Notes under the pieces: generated by a model
Seen by the model: the letters and a program-made list of their open reading frames with translations, nothing else
What the model was told of the DNA's origin: nothing
The model's database searches: none
Position numbers and translations under genes: made by a program
In this document: positions 1-7,571 of the stretch, in pieces
How the letters are laid out: the number at the start of each line of letters is the position of its first letter
Numbering within the stretch: position 1 is the stretch's first letter
Origin: an uncultured Bacillaceae bacterium
Lineage (GTDB): Bacteria; Bacillota; Bacilli; Bacillales; Pradoshiaceae
Length of the DNA stretch: 23,199 nt
Direction of reading: 5' to 3'
Assembly (NCBI GenBank): GCA_904501845.1
Contig: CAJGCH010000013.1
Coordinates: forward strand, 1 to 23,199

Positions 1-190
1 AGAGAAGTTAGTTGAACTCATCCGTACGAACTTTGACCTTCGTCCTGCAGGCATTATCAAAATGCTTGACCTCCGCCGCCCAATCTATAAACAAACAGCT
101 GCATACGGTCATTTTGGCCGAAACGATCTGGACCTTCCATGGGAAAAAACGGATAAGGCAGAAGAACTGCGCACACAGGCTGCATTATAA
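1..190 (+). CDS. metK: S-adenosylmethionine synthetase, C-terminal end (partial)
   Basis: Only the last 62 codons are present; the reading frame begins at base 2 and runs to TAA at 188-190. The translated end contains DLRPAGIIKMLDLRRPIY, followed by AAYGHFGR and a short acidic tail. This is the conserved C-terminus of MetK, which makes S-adenosylmethionine from methionine and ATP in the cytoplasm. The 5' part lies outside the window, so the catalytic motifs cannot be checked. An intrinsic terminator follows 31 bases later, so metK ends its own transcription unit. The position just upstream of asnB matches the arrangement I recall in Bacillus. Confidence 0.93.
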   Translation, partial: EKLVELIRTNFDLRPAGIIKMLDLRRPIYKQTAAYGHFGRNDLDLPWEKTDKAEELRTQAAL

Positions 191-221
191 GCCTGGGAGC
201 TGTTCCTATTTACCATTTCAG

Positions 222-263
222 ACTGCAGACAAAATCATTTTGGTTTTGTCTGCAGTTTTTTTA
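222..263 (+). terminator. Rho-independent terminator of metK
   Basis: A perfect 13-bp stem (222-234 with 244-256, beginning ACTGCAGACAAAA) closes a 9-base loop and is followed by a run of seven T. The orientation and position fit termination of metK transcripts. Confidence 0.93.
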
Positions 264-521
264 TGCCTAGTTTTACATGGACAGTCACCATTCTCCTTAT
301 GGGGAACTCTCTCGAATCAATAATGGTTATCCTTTTGGTGTGGGAGTGAATTTTGGGATTAACCATTTTCTAAGCCTTTACTACTTACCATACAAAAGAT
401 TTATAAAAATTACATATATTTCAAAAAATAACTCCTTCTTCGACAATTAATGCAAGGAAAGTCTGATAGTATATGGACGGAATTGTAAAAAATATCTATT
501 TAAGCGAGGTTTTTATTTATA
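264..521 (+). other. asnB upstream region with inverted repeat
   Basis: This is AT-rich intergenic DNA between the metK terminator and asnB. It holds an inverted repeat with arms at 322-332 and 355-367 (AATGGTTATCC and GGGATTAACCATT, one extra A in the right arm) around a loop of about 22 bases with no T run, so it is not a normal terminator. A weak promoter-like pair, TCGACA at 440-445 and TGATAG at 464-469, lies nearer the gene. The asnB ribosome binding site is the GCGAGGT segment about 11 bases before ATG. I see no convincing small gene here. Confidence 0.45.
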
Positions 522-2408
522 ATGTGCGGTTTTGTAGGATGTGTTTTAAATCAGTGCCAGGACACTCTTGCCTCAGATGATTTAAAGGAAATGAACAATC
601 TTATTTACCATAGGGGGCCTGATGATGAAGGCTTTTATATGGATGAGCATATACAATTGGGGTTTCGCCGTTTAAGTATCATTGATCTGGAAAGTGGCCA
701 TCAGCCGCTTTCCTATGAGAACGAGCGGTATTGGATTGTCTTTAACGGAGAAATTTATAATTATTTGGAGCTGCGGGAAGAGCTTGCCCTGAAAGGACTT
801 GAATTCAAAACAAATTCCGATACGGAAGCCATCTTAGCGGCCTATGCTTATTATGGAGAAGAAGCGGTCAAGATGCTCCGCGGAATGTTTGGATTTGTTA
901 TTTGGGATAAAGAGGAAAAATCAATCTTTGCAGCGCGTGACCAATTTGGAATTAAACCGTTCTTCTATAAAGAGGAAGGTGAAAAGCTATTCTTTGCTTC
1001 TGAGAAGAAGAGTATCGTTTTGGCAGCTGGTGATGAGGAAGTCAATTTGGAGGCCTTGCAGAATTATTTGACCTATCAATTCGTGCCGGAACCGGAGACG
1101 ATGACGAATGGAATTAAGAAGCTGCTGCCGGGACATTACTTAAAGAAAACAATTGGTGAGCCAATGGAAATTGGCTGCTATTGGAAAGCATCCTTTTCGC
1201 CAGTTCTGAAGTCGGAGGAAAATTGGGTGGAGGAAATCCGGGACGTGATGATTGACAGTGTGCAAAAGCATATGCGCTCAGATGTGCCTGTAGGCTCTTT
1301 TCTGTCAGGCGGTATTGATTCGTCGATAATTGCTTCTATTGCCAAGAAATATCATCCGAACATTAAAACGTTTTCTGTCGGATTTGAGCATGAAGGTTTT
1401 AGTGAGATTGATGTAGCAAAAGAAACAGCAGAGAAGCTGGGCATAGAAAACATAAGCTATATCATTTCGCCAGAGGAATATATGCAGGAGCTCCCAAAAA
1501 TCATGTGGCATGCCGATGACCCATTGGCCGACCCGGCATGCGTACCGCTCTACTTTGTTTCAAGAGAAGCGAGGAAGCATGTGAAGGTTGTATTGTCAGG
1601 GGAAGGGGCGGATGAACTGTTCGGCGGGTACAATATTTATCGTGAGCCGCAATCTTTAGGGGTTTTTGCTAAAATGCCGGCAATCATGACCCGTTCTCTA
1701 AAATATATTGCTTCTATGCTCCCTGAAGGAGTCAGAGGAAAGAGCTTCATTGAGCGCGGCTGTACGCCAATGGAGGAACGTTATATCGGTAATGCGAAAA
1801 TGTTTTTAGAGATGGAGAAGAAAGAATTATACAAATCGTATCAAGAAGGATTGGATTATAAAGCAATTACGGAGCCATTTTATCGGGAAGCTTCCGGTTA
1901 TGATGATGTCAGCAAAATGCAATACATTGATATTCATACATGGCTTAGAGGGGATATTCTGTTAAAGGCGGACCGTATGACGATGGCGCACTCCCTTGAA
2001 TTACGTGTACCGTTCCTTGATAAACGAGTATTTGAAGTTGCTTCCAAAATCCCAACTGATATGAAGACAAGCCATGGAACAACCAAGTATATTTTAAGGA
2101 AGGCTGTTGAAGGAATCGTTCCTGAACATGTCCTGACGAGAAAGAAACTCGGATTTCCTGTTCCTATCCGTCATTGGCTGAAGAATGAAATGCATGAATG
2201 GGCAATGAATCTGATAGCTGAAAGTGAGACAGATCACCTGTTCCATAAGGACGTCATCTACCGATTGCTTGACAATCATGTGAATGGCAAAGCCGATTAT
2301 AGCCGTAAGATTTGGACGGTGCTTGTTTTCATGATCTGGCATGGAGTATTTATCGAAAAAAAGTATTCTTTTCAAACGAAACCTGAAGAGTTAGTAACCA
2401 TGCACTAA
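522..2408 (+). CDS. asnB: Asparagine synthase (glutamine-hydrolysing)
   Basis: The 628-residue protein begins MCGFVG, so Cys2 becomes the N-terminal nucleophile of a class II glutamine amidotransferase domain (about residues 2-210). The C-terminal ATP-dependent synthetase domain carries the pyrophosphate-binding loop SGGIDSS at residues 262-268, followed by GEGADELFGGY. The family converts aspartate, glutamine and ATP to asparagine and glutamate. In B. subtilis the AsnB homologue next to metK is linked to amidation of meso-diaminopimelate in peptidoglycan, so a cell-wall role is possible here too, but that is inference. The length is close to that of B. subtilis AsnB. The gene stands alone between terminators. 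Confidence 0.95.
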   Translation: MCGFVGCVLNQCQDTLASDDLKEMNNLIYHRGPDDEGFYMDEHIQLGFRRLSIIDLESGHQPLSYENERYWIVFNGEIYNYLELREELALKGLEFKTNSDTEAILAAYAYYGEEAVKMLRGMFGFVIWDKEEKSIFAARDQFGIKPFFYKEEGEKLFFASEKKSIVLAAGDEEVNLEALQNYLTYQFVPEPETMTNGIKKLLPGHYLKKTIGEPMEIGCYWKASFSPVLKSEENWVEEIRDVMIDSVQKHMRSDVPVGSFLSGGIDSSIIASIAKKYHPNIKTFSVGFEHEGFSEIDVAKETAEKLGIENISYIISPEEYMQELPKIMWHADDPLADPACVPLYFVSREARKHVKVVLSGEGADELFGGYNIYREPQSLGVFAKMPAIMTRSLKYIASMLPEGVRGKSFIERGCTPMEERYIGNAKMFLEMEKKELYKSYQEGLDYKAITEPFYREASGYDDVSKMQYIDIHTWLRGDILLKADRMTMAHSLELRVPFLDKRVFEVASKIPTDMKTSHGTTKYILRKAVEGIVPEHVLTRKKLGFPVPIRHWLKNEMHEWAMNLIAESETDHLFHKDVIYRLLDNHVNGKADYSRKIWTVLVFMIWHGVFIEKKYSFQTKPEELVTMH

Positions 2409-2416
2409 TCATGACG

Positions 2417-2455
2417 GCATCCGCGAGCAGCGGATGCTATTTCTTTATGTTTTTT
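2417..2455 (+). terminator. Rho-independent terminator of asnB
   Basis: Perfect 8-bp stem GCATCCGC (2417-2424) with GCGGATGC (2430-2437), 5-base loop, followed by an interrupted T-rich stretch. It starts 9 bases after the asnB stop codon. Confidence 0.85.
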
Positions 2456-2564
2456 AGAAATTTTCTGGAAAACGAAACCAAAACCCTTCCTATTTAGTAC
2501 AATTAGTATAGGAATTTACGTTTAGCGTATGACACACGAGGATGGGGAATAATGATAAGCGAAA

Positions 2565-2600
2565 TAAAAAAAGGGTATACAATAAGATGTATCCCCTATT
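2565..2600 (-). terminator. Terminator of ytoA (minus strand)
   Basis: Read on the minus strand, GGGGATACA pairs with TGTATACCC with one bulged base and is followed by a run of T (the A run at 2566-2572 on the plus strand). It lies just past the ytoA stop codon. Confidence 0.8.
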
Positions 2601-2611
2601 TTTAAATTGGC

Positions 2612-3142
2612 TTAGTTTTTTAGCTGAATGGGCTGCAAGGCGGCGTAATATTGCCCCTTTTCCGCATATTCTTTATAGATTCGGTCCATATCTTTTTTGT
2701 CTTCCTCGGTCAGCGGGCGGATAACTTTGGCAGGTCTGCCGAACGCAAGGGTATTAGGCGGGATTTTCTTTCCTTGCGGGACAAGGCTGCCTGCTCCAAT
2801 GAAAGCTCCTTCGCCTATTTCAGCACCATCCAGAATGATGGACCCCATTCCAACCAAGGCTTTTTTCTTTACATGACAGCTATGAAGGATACATTGGTGT
2901 CCAATTGTCACATCATCCTCAAGGATCAGCGGGTTATTAGGACTTTGGTGCAGTACGGAGTTATCTTGTACATTGACTTTAGTGCCGATAATAACTGGGG
3001 CTACATCCCCCCTGATGACGGTGTTAAACCAAATACTTGAGTGCTCGCCGATCGTCACATCTCCGCTAATGACGGCATAGTCAGCTATATAAGCAGATGG
3101 ATGGATGGAAGGGGTTTTATCTTTATATTGATATAATTTCAT
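2612..3142 (-). CDS. ytoA: Gamma-carbonic anhydrase family protein YtoA
   Basis: The 176-residue protein is made of imperfect hexapeptide repeats, typical of a left-handed beta-helix that forms trimers. The three histidines that bind metal in gamma-class carbonic anhydrases are present at 65, 82 and 87 (in VLHQS, TIGHQ and ILHSC), with Arg44 and Asp46 of the IRGD motif. Carbonic anhydrase activity is not certain in this subgroup. The start chosen is ATG at 3142, with GGAGG seven bases upstream; a longer frame to 3193 lacks a site. It is transcribed divergently from ytpA, which matches the order I recall in B. subtilis. Confidence 0.9.
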   Translation of the reverse strand: MKLYQYKDKTPSIHPSAYIADYAVISGDVTIGEHSSIWFNTVIRGDVAPVIIGTKVNVQDNSVLHQSPNNPLILEDDVTIGHQCILHSCHVKKKALVGMGSIILDGAEIGEGAFIGAGSLVPQGKKIPPNTLAFGRPAKVIRPLTEEDKKDMDRIYKEYAEKGQYYAALQPIQLKN

Positions 3143-3184
3143 TTCATAACCTCCGCAATCTATTGTAAAATAATAGTTAATAAA

Positions 3185-3213
3185 AGTGTACATATAAAAA
3201 AATCATGTGTAAA
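3185..3213 (-). promoter_or_regulatory. Sigma-A type promoter of ytoA
   Basis: On the minus strand, TTTACA (3213-3208) and TACACT (3190-3185) are separated by exactly 17 bases, about 45 bases before the ytoA start codon. The -35 box lies within the palindrome at 3209-3222. Confidence 0.6.
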
Positions 3214-3222
3214 TATATTTAC
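3209..3222. promoter_or_regulatory. Perfect 14-bp palindrome in the ytoA/ytpA divergent region
   Basis: GTAAATATATTTAC is identical to its reverse complement. It overlaps the proposed ytoA -35 box and lies 27 bases before the ytpA start codon, so it could be an operator acting on both genes. AT-rich palindromes of this length can occur by chance, and no regulator is identified. Confidence 0.4.
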
Positions 3223-3249
3223 GTATATACAAACTGGAGGAGTGCAGCT

Positions 3250-4053
3250 ATGAAAAAATGGGAAACAGAGGGGAAGGCATATGGAGTGATTGTCATTGTC
3301 CATGGGGCAATGGAGCATTCCGGAAGATACACATGGCTTGTCCAAAAATGGCTGTCAGCTGGATACCATGTTATCATTGGCGACCTGCCTGGACAAGGGA
3401 TGACCTCTAGGTCAAACCGAGGCCATATCGATTCATTTGAAGATTATCTTGATACTGTGGAGACATGGATCAATGAAGCTTATACATTCGGCCTCCCTGT
3501 CTTCATGCTTGGCCATAGCATGGGAGGTCTGATTGTTATTAAAATGCTGCAATCAAGAGAGTTTAACCTTGCAGGAGTCATTCTGTCTTCACCATGCTTT
3601 GGCACATTGATTAATCCGCCTAAACTGCTCGATACATTCTCTCATATCATAAATCTTGTTTATCCATCTTATCGCAGAGGTACAGGTATGACGATTGACA
3701 TGGCCACACGAAATAAAGAAGTCATTGAATTTGATTTAAACGATTCTCTTTATGTGACGACTGTGTCTGTTAGATGGTATCGTGAACTTGTAAAGGCCAT
3801 GAAGGATGCTTTTGATTTTGATGAGGATTTTCCGGACATTCCATTCTTGGTCATGCAGGCGGGAGATGACAAAATCGTTGACCGCCATTTGGTGAGGGAA
3901 TGGTTTAATTATTGTCCTGCCTCTGAAAAGCATTATAAGGAATGGCCGAAGCTTTATCATGAGATATTCAATGAGCCAGAGAGGGAGGACGTATTTCAAT
4001 ACGCCAAGAGCTTTGTTGAAGCCCGCCTCCGCAATATCGGTTATATCATTTAA
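3250..4053 (+). CDS. ytpA: Alpha/beta hydrolase, YtpA-like lysophospholipase
   Basis: The 267-residue protein is a serine hydrolase of the monoacylglycerol lipase/lysophospholipase type. The nucleophile elbow GHSMGG places the catalytic serine at 90; the likely acid is Asp207 in AGDDKIVD and the base His237 in YHEIFNE. An HGAMEH segment at 18-23 supplies the oxyanion region. B. subtilis YtpA was reported as a phospholipase involved in making the lysophospholipid antibiotic bacilysocin. The start chosen is ATG at 3250 with GGAGG 8-9 bases upstream, not the in-frame ATG at 3205. ytpB follows after 11 bases, and its Shine-Dalgarno overlaps this stop codon, so the two are co-translated. I saw no clear SigM-type promoter. 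Confidence 0.9.
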   Translation: MKKWETEGKAYGVIVIVHGAMEHSGRYTWLVQKWLSAGYHVIIGDLPGQGMTSRSNRGHIDSFEDYLDTVETWINEAYTFGLPVFMLGHSMGGLIVIKMLQSREFNLAGVILSSPCFGTLINPPKLLDTFSHIINLVYPSYRRGTGMTIDMATRNKEVIEFDLNDSLYVTTVSVRWYRELVKAMKDAFDFDEDFPDIPFLVMQAGDDKIVDRHLVREWFNYCPASEKHYKEWPKLYHEIFNEPEREDVFQYAKSFVEARLRNIGYII

Positions 4054-4064
4054 GGAGATGGAGA

Positions 4065-5146
4065 ATGTTGAGGCTGCCTGCAACTGAATTCGGTTTAGCG
4101 AAATTGGTTTTCAAAGATATCTTCCCAATCGTTCATCGGGAATTGGGCTATTGGGAGGAAAGAGCGAATTCAATTCCTAATGAGGAGCTTCGAATCCAAG
4201 CGAAGGCGAGCATTGCCCATAAGACCTTTCATTGTGAAGGGGGGTCAATCCTCGCACTGATCGCGGGGGAAAACAAAACCCAGGTGATTCGGTTCATCGT
4301 AGCCTATCAGACAATCAGCGACTACCTCGATAATTTGTGCGACCGCAGTACTTCGTTGGATCCGGATGACTTTGCTCTCTTGCACGAATCCATGAAACAT
4401 GCAATTAACCCCCAAGCTGAGCTCAAGAATTATTATGAGCAGCGGGTGGATCAAAATGACGGCGGATATTTGGCCGATTTGGTTGGGACATGCCAGGAGG
4501 TTATGCGAGCTTTGCCGCATTACGAGGAAATAAAGCCCTATTTAGCTGAACTTTGCGGGTATTATTGTGATCTCCAAATACATAAGCATGTTATATGGGA
4601 AGAAAGGGTACATAGATTACAAGCATGGTTCGCAAAAAATCAAAACCGTTTGCCAGAGGGCATGACATGGTATGAATTCAGTGCGTGTGCTGGCTCGACG
4701 CTTGGGATTTTCTGCCTTGTTTCCTATGCGGCTCGCTCTGACTTTCGGGACGGGCTGGCAAGAGATGTAAGGAATGCCTATTTCCCCTATGTGCAAGGCC
4801 TCCATATCATGCTTGATTATTTTATCGATCAAGAGGAAGATCGAGTCGGAAATGATTTAAACTTCTGTTTTTATTATGAGTCAGAAAAGAAGATGATTGA
4901 ACGCTTATGCTTTTTTTAGAGCAGGCAAATCTTGATGTCAAAAAGATTCCTGACAGTCATTTTCATCAGATGGTGAATCAAGGGCTTGTAGGCATTTATC
5001 TTGCTGATGGAAAAGTGGCCAAGCAAAAGGATGTCAAAGCCCATGTCCGCAAGTTATTGAAGCAAGGAGGATTCCGCTCCTATTTCTTTTATTGGAATTG
5101 TAAGATTTACTATGCTGTTAGTAAAATGTCAAAGCGAACAGGGTGA
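4065..5146 (+). pseudogene. ytpB: Tetraprenyl-beta-curcumene synthase YtpB, frame broken at a T run
   Basis: The first frame (4065-4919, 284 residues) contains the YtpB/DUF2600 motifs SDYLDNLCDR (residues 85-94) and MLDYFIDQEEDR, then stops at TAG just after seven T (4911-4917). The family's C-terminal segment, including FHQMVNQGLVGIYLADGKV, continues in the -1 frame to 5146. One extra T restores a single protein of 360 residues, close to the B. subtilis length. YtpB cyclises a C35 prenyl diphosphate to tetraprenyl-beta-curcumene, a step towards sesquarterpenes/sporulenes. The start has AAGGAG seven bases upstream. The break may be a sequencing indel, a real mutation, or slippage; the last P-site TTT can re-pair perfectly after a -1 shift. 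Confidence 0.88.
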
Positions 5147-5178
5147 AGAACAATCCTTAGGGAAGGAGATCTATTCTG

Positions 5179-6192
5179 ATGAAGCTCAGTATTTTAGATC
5201 AATCGCCTAGAGCAGCAGGAGAACCGACAGAGAAGGCGTTAAGCAATACAGTAGAACTGGCAACTCTCGCAGAGAAATTAGGCTATTCGCGCTTTTGGGT
5301 ATCGGAGCATCATGATAGTCTTGGTCTTGCCGGTTCCTCGCCTGAGATTTTGGCGACGTGGATTGCCGCAAGGACGAAAAAAATCCGCATAGGAACTGGC
5401 GGTGTAATGCTGCCGCATTATAGCGCCTATAAGGTGGCAGAGAATTTTCGTGTCCTCTCCGGGCTGGCACCTGGCCGCATCGACTTAGGGATTGGACGGG
5501 CTCCAGGCGGCATGCCGAGGGCAACAAGGGCTTTGCAGGATGGCCGTCCGATTCCGAGCAAGGATCGTTTCCCAGATCAGGTGGACGAGCTGTATTGGTA
5601 CTTGCATGACCGTCTGCCAGATTCTCATCCTTATTACGGATTGACGGCAACACCGGTCATTGGACAGCACCCTGATCTTTGGATGCTGGGCTCGAGCTCA
5701 TCTAGCGCAGCTCTTGCCGCATATAAAGGTCTTCCTTATAATTTTGCGCTCTTTATTAACAGTGAATTTGCTGAGGAGAATATGCGGCATTATTTGCAGC
5801 ATTTCCAAGCATCGGAGTCACATTCTGAGCCAAGCGGAATGGTCACGGTATTTGCTATATGCGCAGAAACAGATGAGGAAGCTGAGTATCTTGCCGGATC
5901 GCTGGATTTATCGATGCTATGGCTGGCGCAGGGAATTATGCGGGAAGGGACTCCCCATCCGGATGAAATTGGTGAACAGAGCTTTTCTGTTTTTGAACGT
6001 GAGCGCATCCTCTATAATCGGCGCCGGATGATTATTGGTTCGCCGCAAACAATCGGGAGACGCTTGGCAGAGCTTAGTGAACGCTTTCGGGCGAATGAAA
6101 TCATGCTCACGACCATCACCCATTCCTTTGATGCGAAGAAAAAATCCTTTGAATTGATCGCGAAGGAGATTGGACTGGCGCCACAAAATTAA
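5179..6192 (+). CDS. Luciferase-like (LLM) flavin-dependent monooxygenase
   Basis: The 337-residue protein has the bacterial-luciferase TIM-barrel signature: N-terminal MKLSILDQSP, then YSRFWVSEHH (about residues 35-44), TGGVMLPHY and RIDLGIGRAPGG, where FMN-binding residues lie. It resembles the YceB/YhbW subgroup of B. subtilis, which lacks a defined substrate. Such enzymes use reduced FMN and oxygen. It starts 32 bases after the end of ytpB with GGAAGGAG about 10 bases upstream and no terminator between, so it is probably in the ytpAB operon. Whether it acts on the terpene product is speculation. A new promoter starts immediately after its stop codon. Confidence 0.87.
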   Translation: MKLSILDQSPRAAGEPTEKALSNTVELATLAEKLGYSRFWVSEHHDSLGLAGSSPEILATWIAARTKKIRIGTGGVMLPHYSAYKVAENFRVLSGLAPGRIDLGIGRAPGGMPRATRALQDGRPIPSKDRFPDQVDELYWYLHDRLPDSHPYYGLTATPVIGQHPDLWMLGSSSSSAALAAYKGLPYNFALFINSEFAEENMRHYLQHFQASESHSEPSGMVTVFAICAETDEEAEYLAGSLDLSMLWLAQGIMREGTPHPDEIGEQSFSVFERERILYNRRRMIIGSPQTIGRRLAELSERFRANEIMLTTITHSFDAKKKSFELIAKEIGLAPQN

Positions 6193-6194
6193 AA

Positions 6195-6223
6195 TTGCTT
6201 ATTCGCAATCCTTCCAGTAAAAT
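6195..6223 (+). promoter_or_regulatory. Sigma-A promoter of the cobalamin riboswitch operon
   Basis: TTGCTT (6195-6200) and TAAAAT (6218-6223) are separated by 17 bases, placing transcription start near 6230, just before the aptamer. The -35 box begins three bases after the preceding stop codon. Confidence 0.65.
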
Positions 6224-6249
6224 GGAGAAAGAACAAAATAGCTGATTAT

Positions 6250-6402
6250 TCCATGAAAGTGCCCTTTTTAGGGAGAATAGGGAAACCGGTGCGATTCCGG
6301 TGCAGCCCCCGCTACTGTGATTGGCATGTGTTTATGCCATAAGCCAGGAGACCTGCTTTTAGTGGTTTTAGCACTTATTTTTCGGAGGGAAAAGTAGGCT
6401 TA
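6250..6402 (+). promoter_or_regulatory. Cobalamin (AdoCbl) riboswitch aptamer
   Basis: The sequence shows the class hallmarks in order: AAAGTGCC near 6256, GGGAA, ACCGGTGCGATTCCGGTGC, AGCCCCCGCTACTGTGA (6304-6320), and the B12 box AAGCCAGGAGACCTGC (6341-6356), then the closing P1-side segments. The family binds coenzyme B12 and switches off uptake or synthesis genes. It is followed by a strong terminator, so control here is most likely by premature termination of the btuCD transcript. The exact ends are estimates. Confidence 0.95.
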
Positions 6403-6431
6403 AAGCATTCACATGATTGATTTGCGTGAAT

Positions 6432-6463
6432 CCTTAGCTCATCCTTTGAGCTAAGGTTTTTTT
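6432..6463 (+). terminator. Riboswitch-controlled terminator
   Basis: Perfect 10-bp stem CCTTAGCTCA (6432-6441) with TGAGCTAAGG (6447-6456), 5-base loop, then seven T. It lies between the cobalamin aptamer and the permease gene, as expected for the expression platform. Confidence 0.92.
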
Positions 6464-6500
6464 ATTGTCTTGGAATAAGGAATGATGGAGTGGAAAAAGC

Positions 6501-7571
6501 ATGAGTAGTAGAGATAGGAAACGCGGGAGGCTGCAGATGCCCGCTCTATACGGAGGGAGTCTTTTGTTCGTTGCGGTCGCGGTTATTTGGGGCCTTATAA
6601 GCGGCAGTGCGGATTTGTCCGTGCAAGAGATTGTTGGCATTCTCCTCAAAAATATTACAGGATATGAAGGGTTCTTTGAAGGTCAGAAAAATATTGAAAT
6701 GATTATCTGGAATATTCGCCTGCCGCGTATATTGCTGGCATTATTAGTGGGAAGCGCCCTTGCTTTGGCTGGTGCGGCCTTTCAAGGGTTATTGCAAAAT
6801 CCGCTGGCTGATCCCTATACAATTGGTGTCTCCTCTGGAGCATCTGTTGGAGCGGTCATCGTCTTGTTCTTTCAGCTGGAGATTGCCATCATTGGTTCGT
6901 ATACATTGCCTTTGGTCGCGATATTGTTCAGCTTTGCCTCGCTTATTCTCGTCTTTGGCATCACGCGGGCGGCGAGCAAGACGTATGCGAATGAGACCAT
7001 TATTCTTTCAGGGATTATTTTAAATTCCTTCATCGGCTCTGTTATATCATTAATCATCGCCTTGTCCTCAGGGGACCAAATGCGTGAGGTTCTTAATTGG
7101 CTAATGGGAAGTGTCGCATTGAAGAACTGGGGTCATATTGGCCTATTCTTTCCTTTCTTTGTGATTGGAGCTGCTGTTATTTTATATCATTACAGGGAGC
7201 TTAATGCGCTAGCCTTAGGAGATGAAGCTGCCCAATATGGAGGGATGAATGTGAGAAGGAAGAAGCTGATTCTCCTCATAAGCGCCGGCCTCTTAACGGG
7301 TGCTGCAGTGTCGGTATCCGGTGCGATTGGGTTTGTCGGTCTTGTCATTCCTCATCTCGTTCGGTTGGTTACGGGAGCAGACCATAAGCATCTTCTCCCG
7401 CTGTCGATGCTGATTGGGGGCGGCTATTTGGTTATAGCAGATATGGTGGCGCGAACGATTGTCAGCCCGCAGGAATTGCCCATCGGGGTTGTTACCGCCT
7501 TGATTGGAGCACCTGTATTCACCTATTTATTAATAAGAGAACGAATAAAAAGAAGGAATATATCATGTTAA
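6501..7571 (+). CDS. btuC: Cobalamin ABC transporter permease, FecCD/BtuC family
   Basis: The 356-residue polytopic membrane protein has the FecCD-family signature: RLPRILLALLVGSALALAGA around residues 73-93, followed by QGLLQNPLADPYTIGVSSGA. It ends in the typical GVVTALIGAPVFTYLLIRE. About nine to ten hydrophobic segments are visible. The family pumps siderophores, haem or cobalamin; the B12 riboswitch directly upstream points to cobalamin or a corrinoid. GGAGTGG lies about 9 bases before the ATG. The frame overlaps the ATPase gene by 7 bases, giving translational coupling. No substrate-binding protein is encoded next to it. Confidence 0.92.
   Translation: MSSRDRKRGRLQMPALYGGSLLFVAVAVIWGLISGSADLSVQEIVGILLKNITGYEGFFEGQKNIEMIIWNIRLPRILLALLVGSALALAGAAFQGLLQNPLADPYTIGVSSGASVGAVIVLFFQLEIAIIGSYTLPLVAILFSFASLILVFGITRAASKTYANETIILSGIILNSFIGSVISLIIALSSGDQMREVLNWLMGSVALKNWGHIGLFFPFFVIGAAVILYHYRELNALALGDEAAQYGGMNVRRKKLILLISAGLLTGAAVSVSGAIGFVGLVIPHLVRLVTGADHKHLLPLSMLIGGGYLVIADMVARTIVSPQELPIGVVTALIGAPVFTYLLIRERIKRRNISC

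Noticed and set aside
2542..2724. Plus-strand frame of 60 codons at the 3' side of ytoA
   Set aside because: It covers the ytoA terminator and is antisense to the conserved YtoA C-terminus; no family resemblance.
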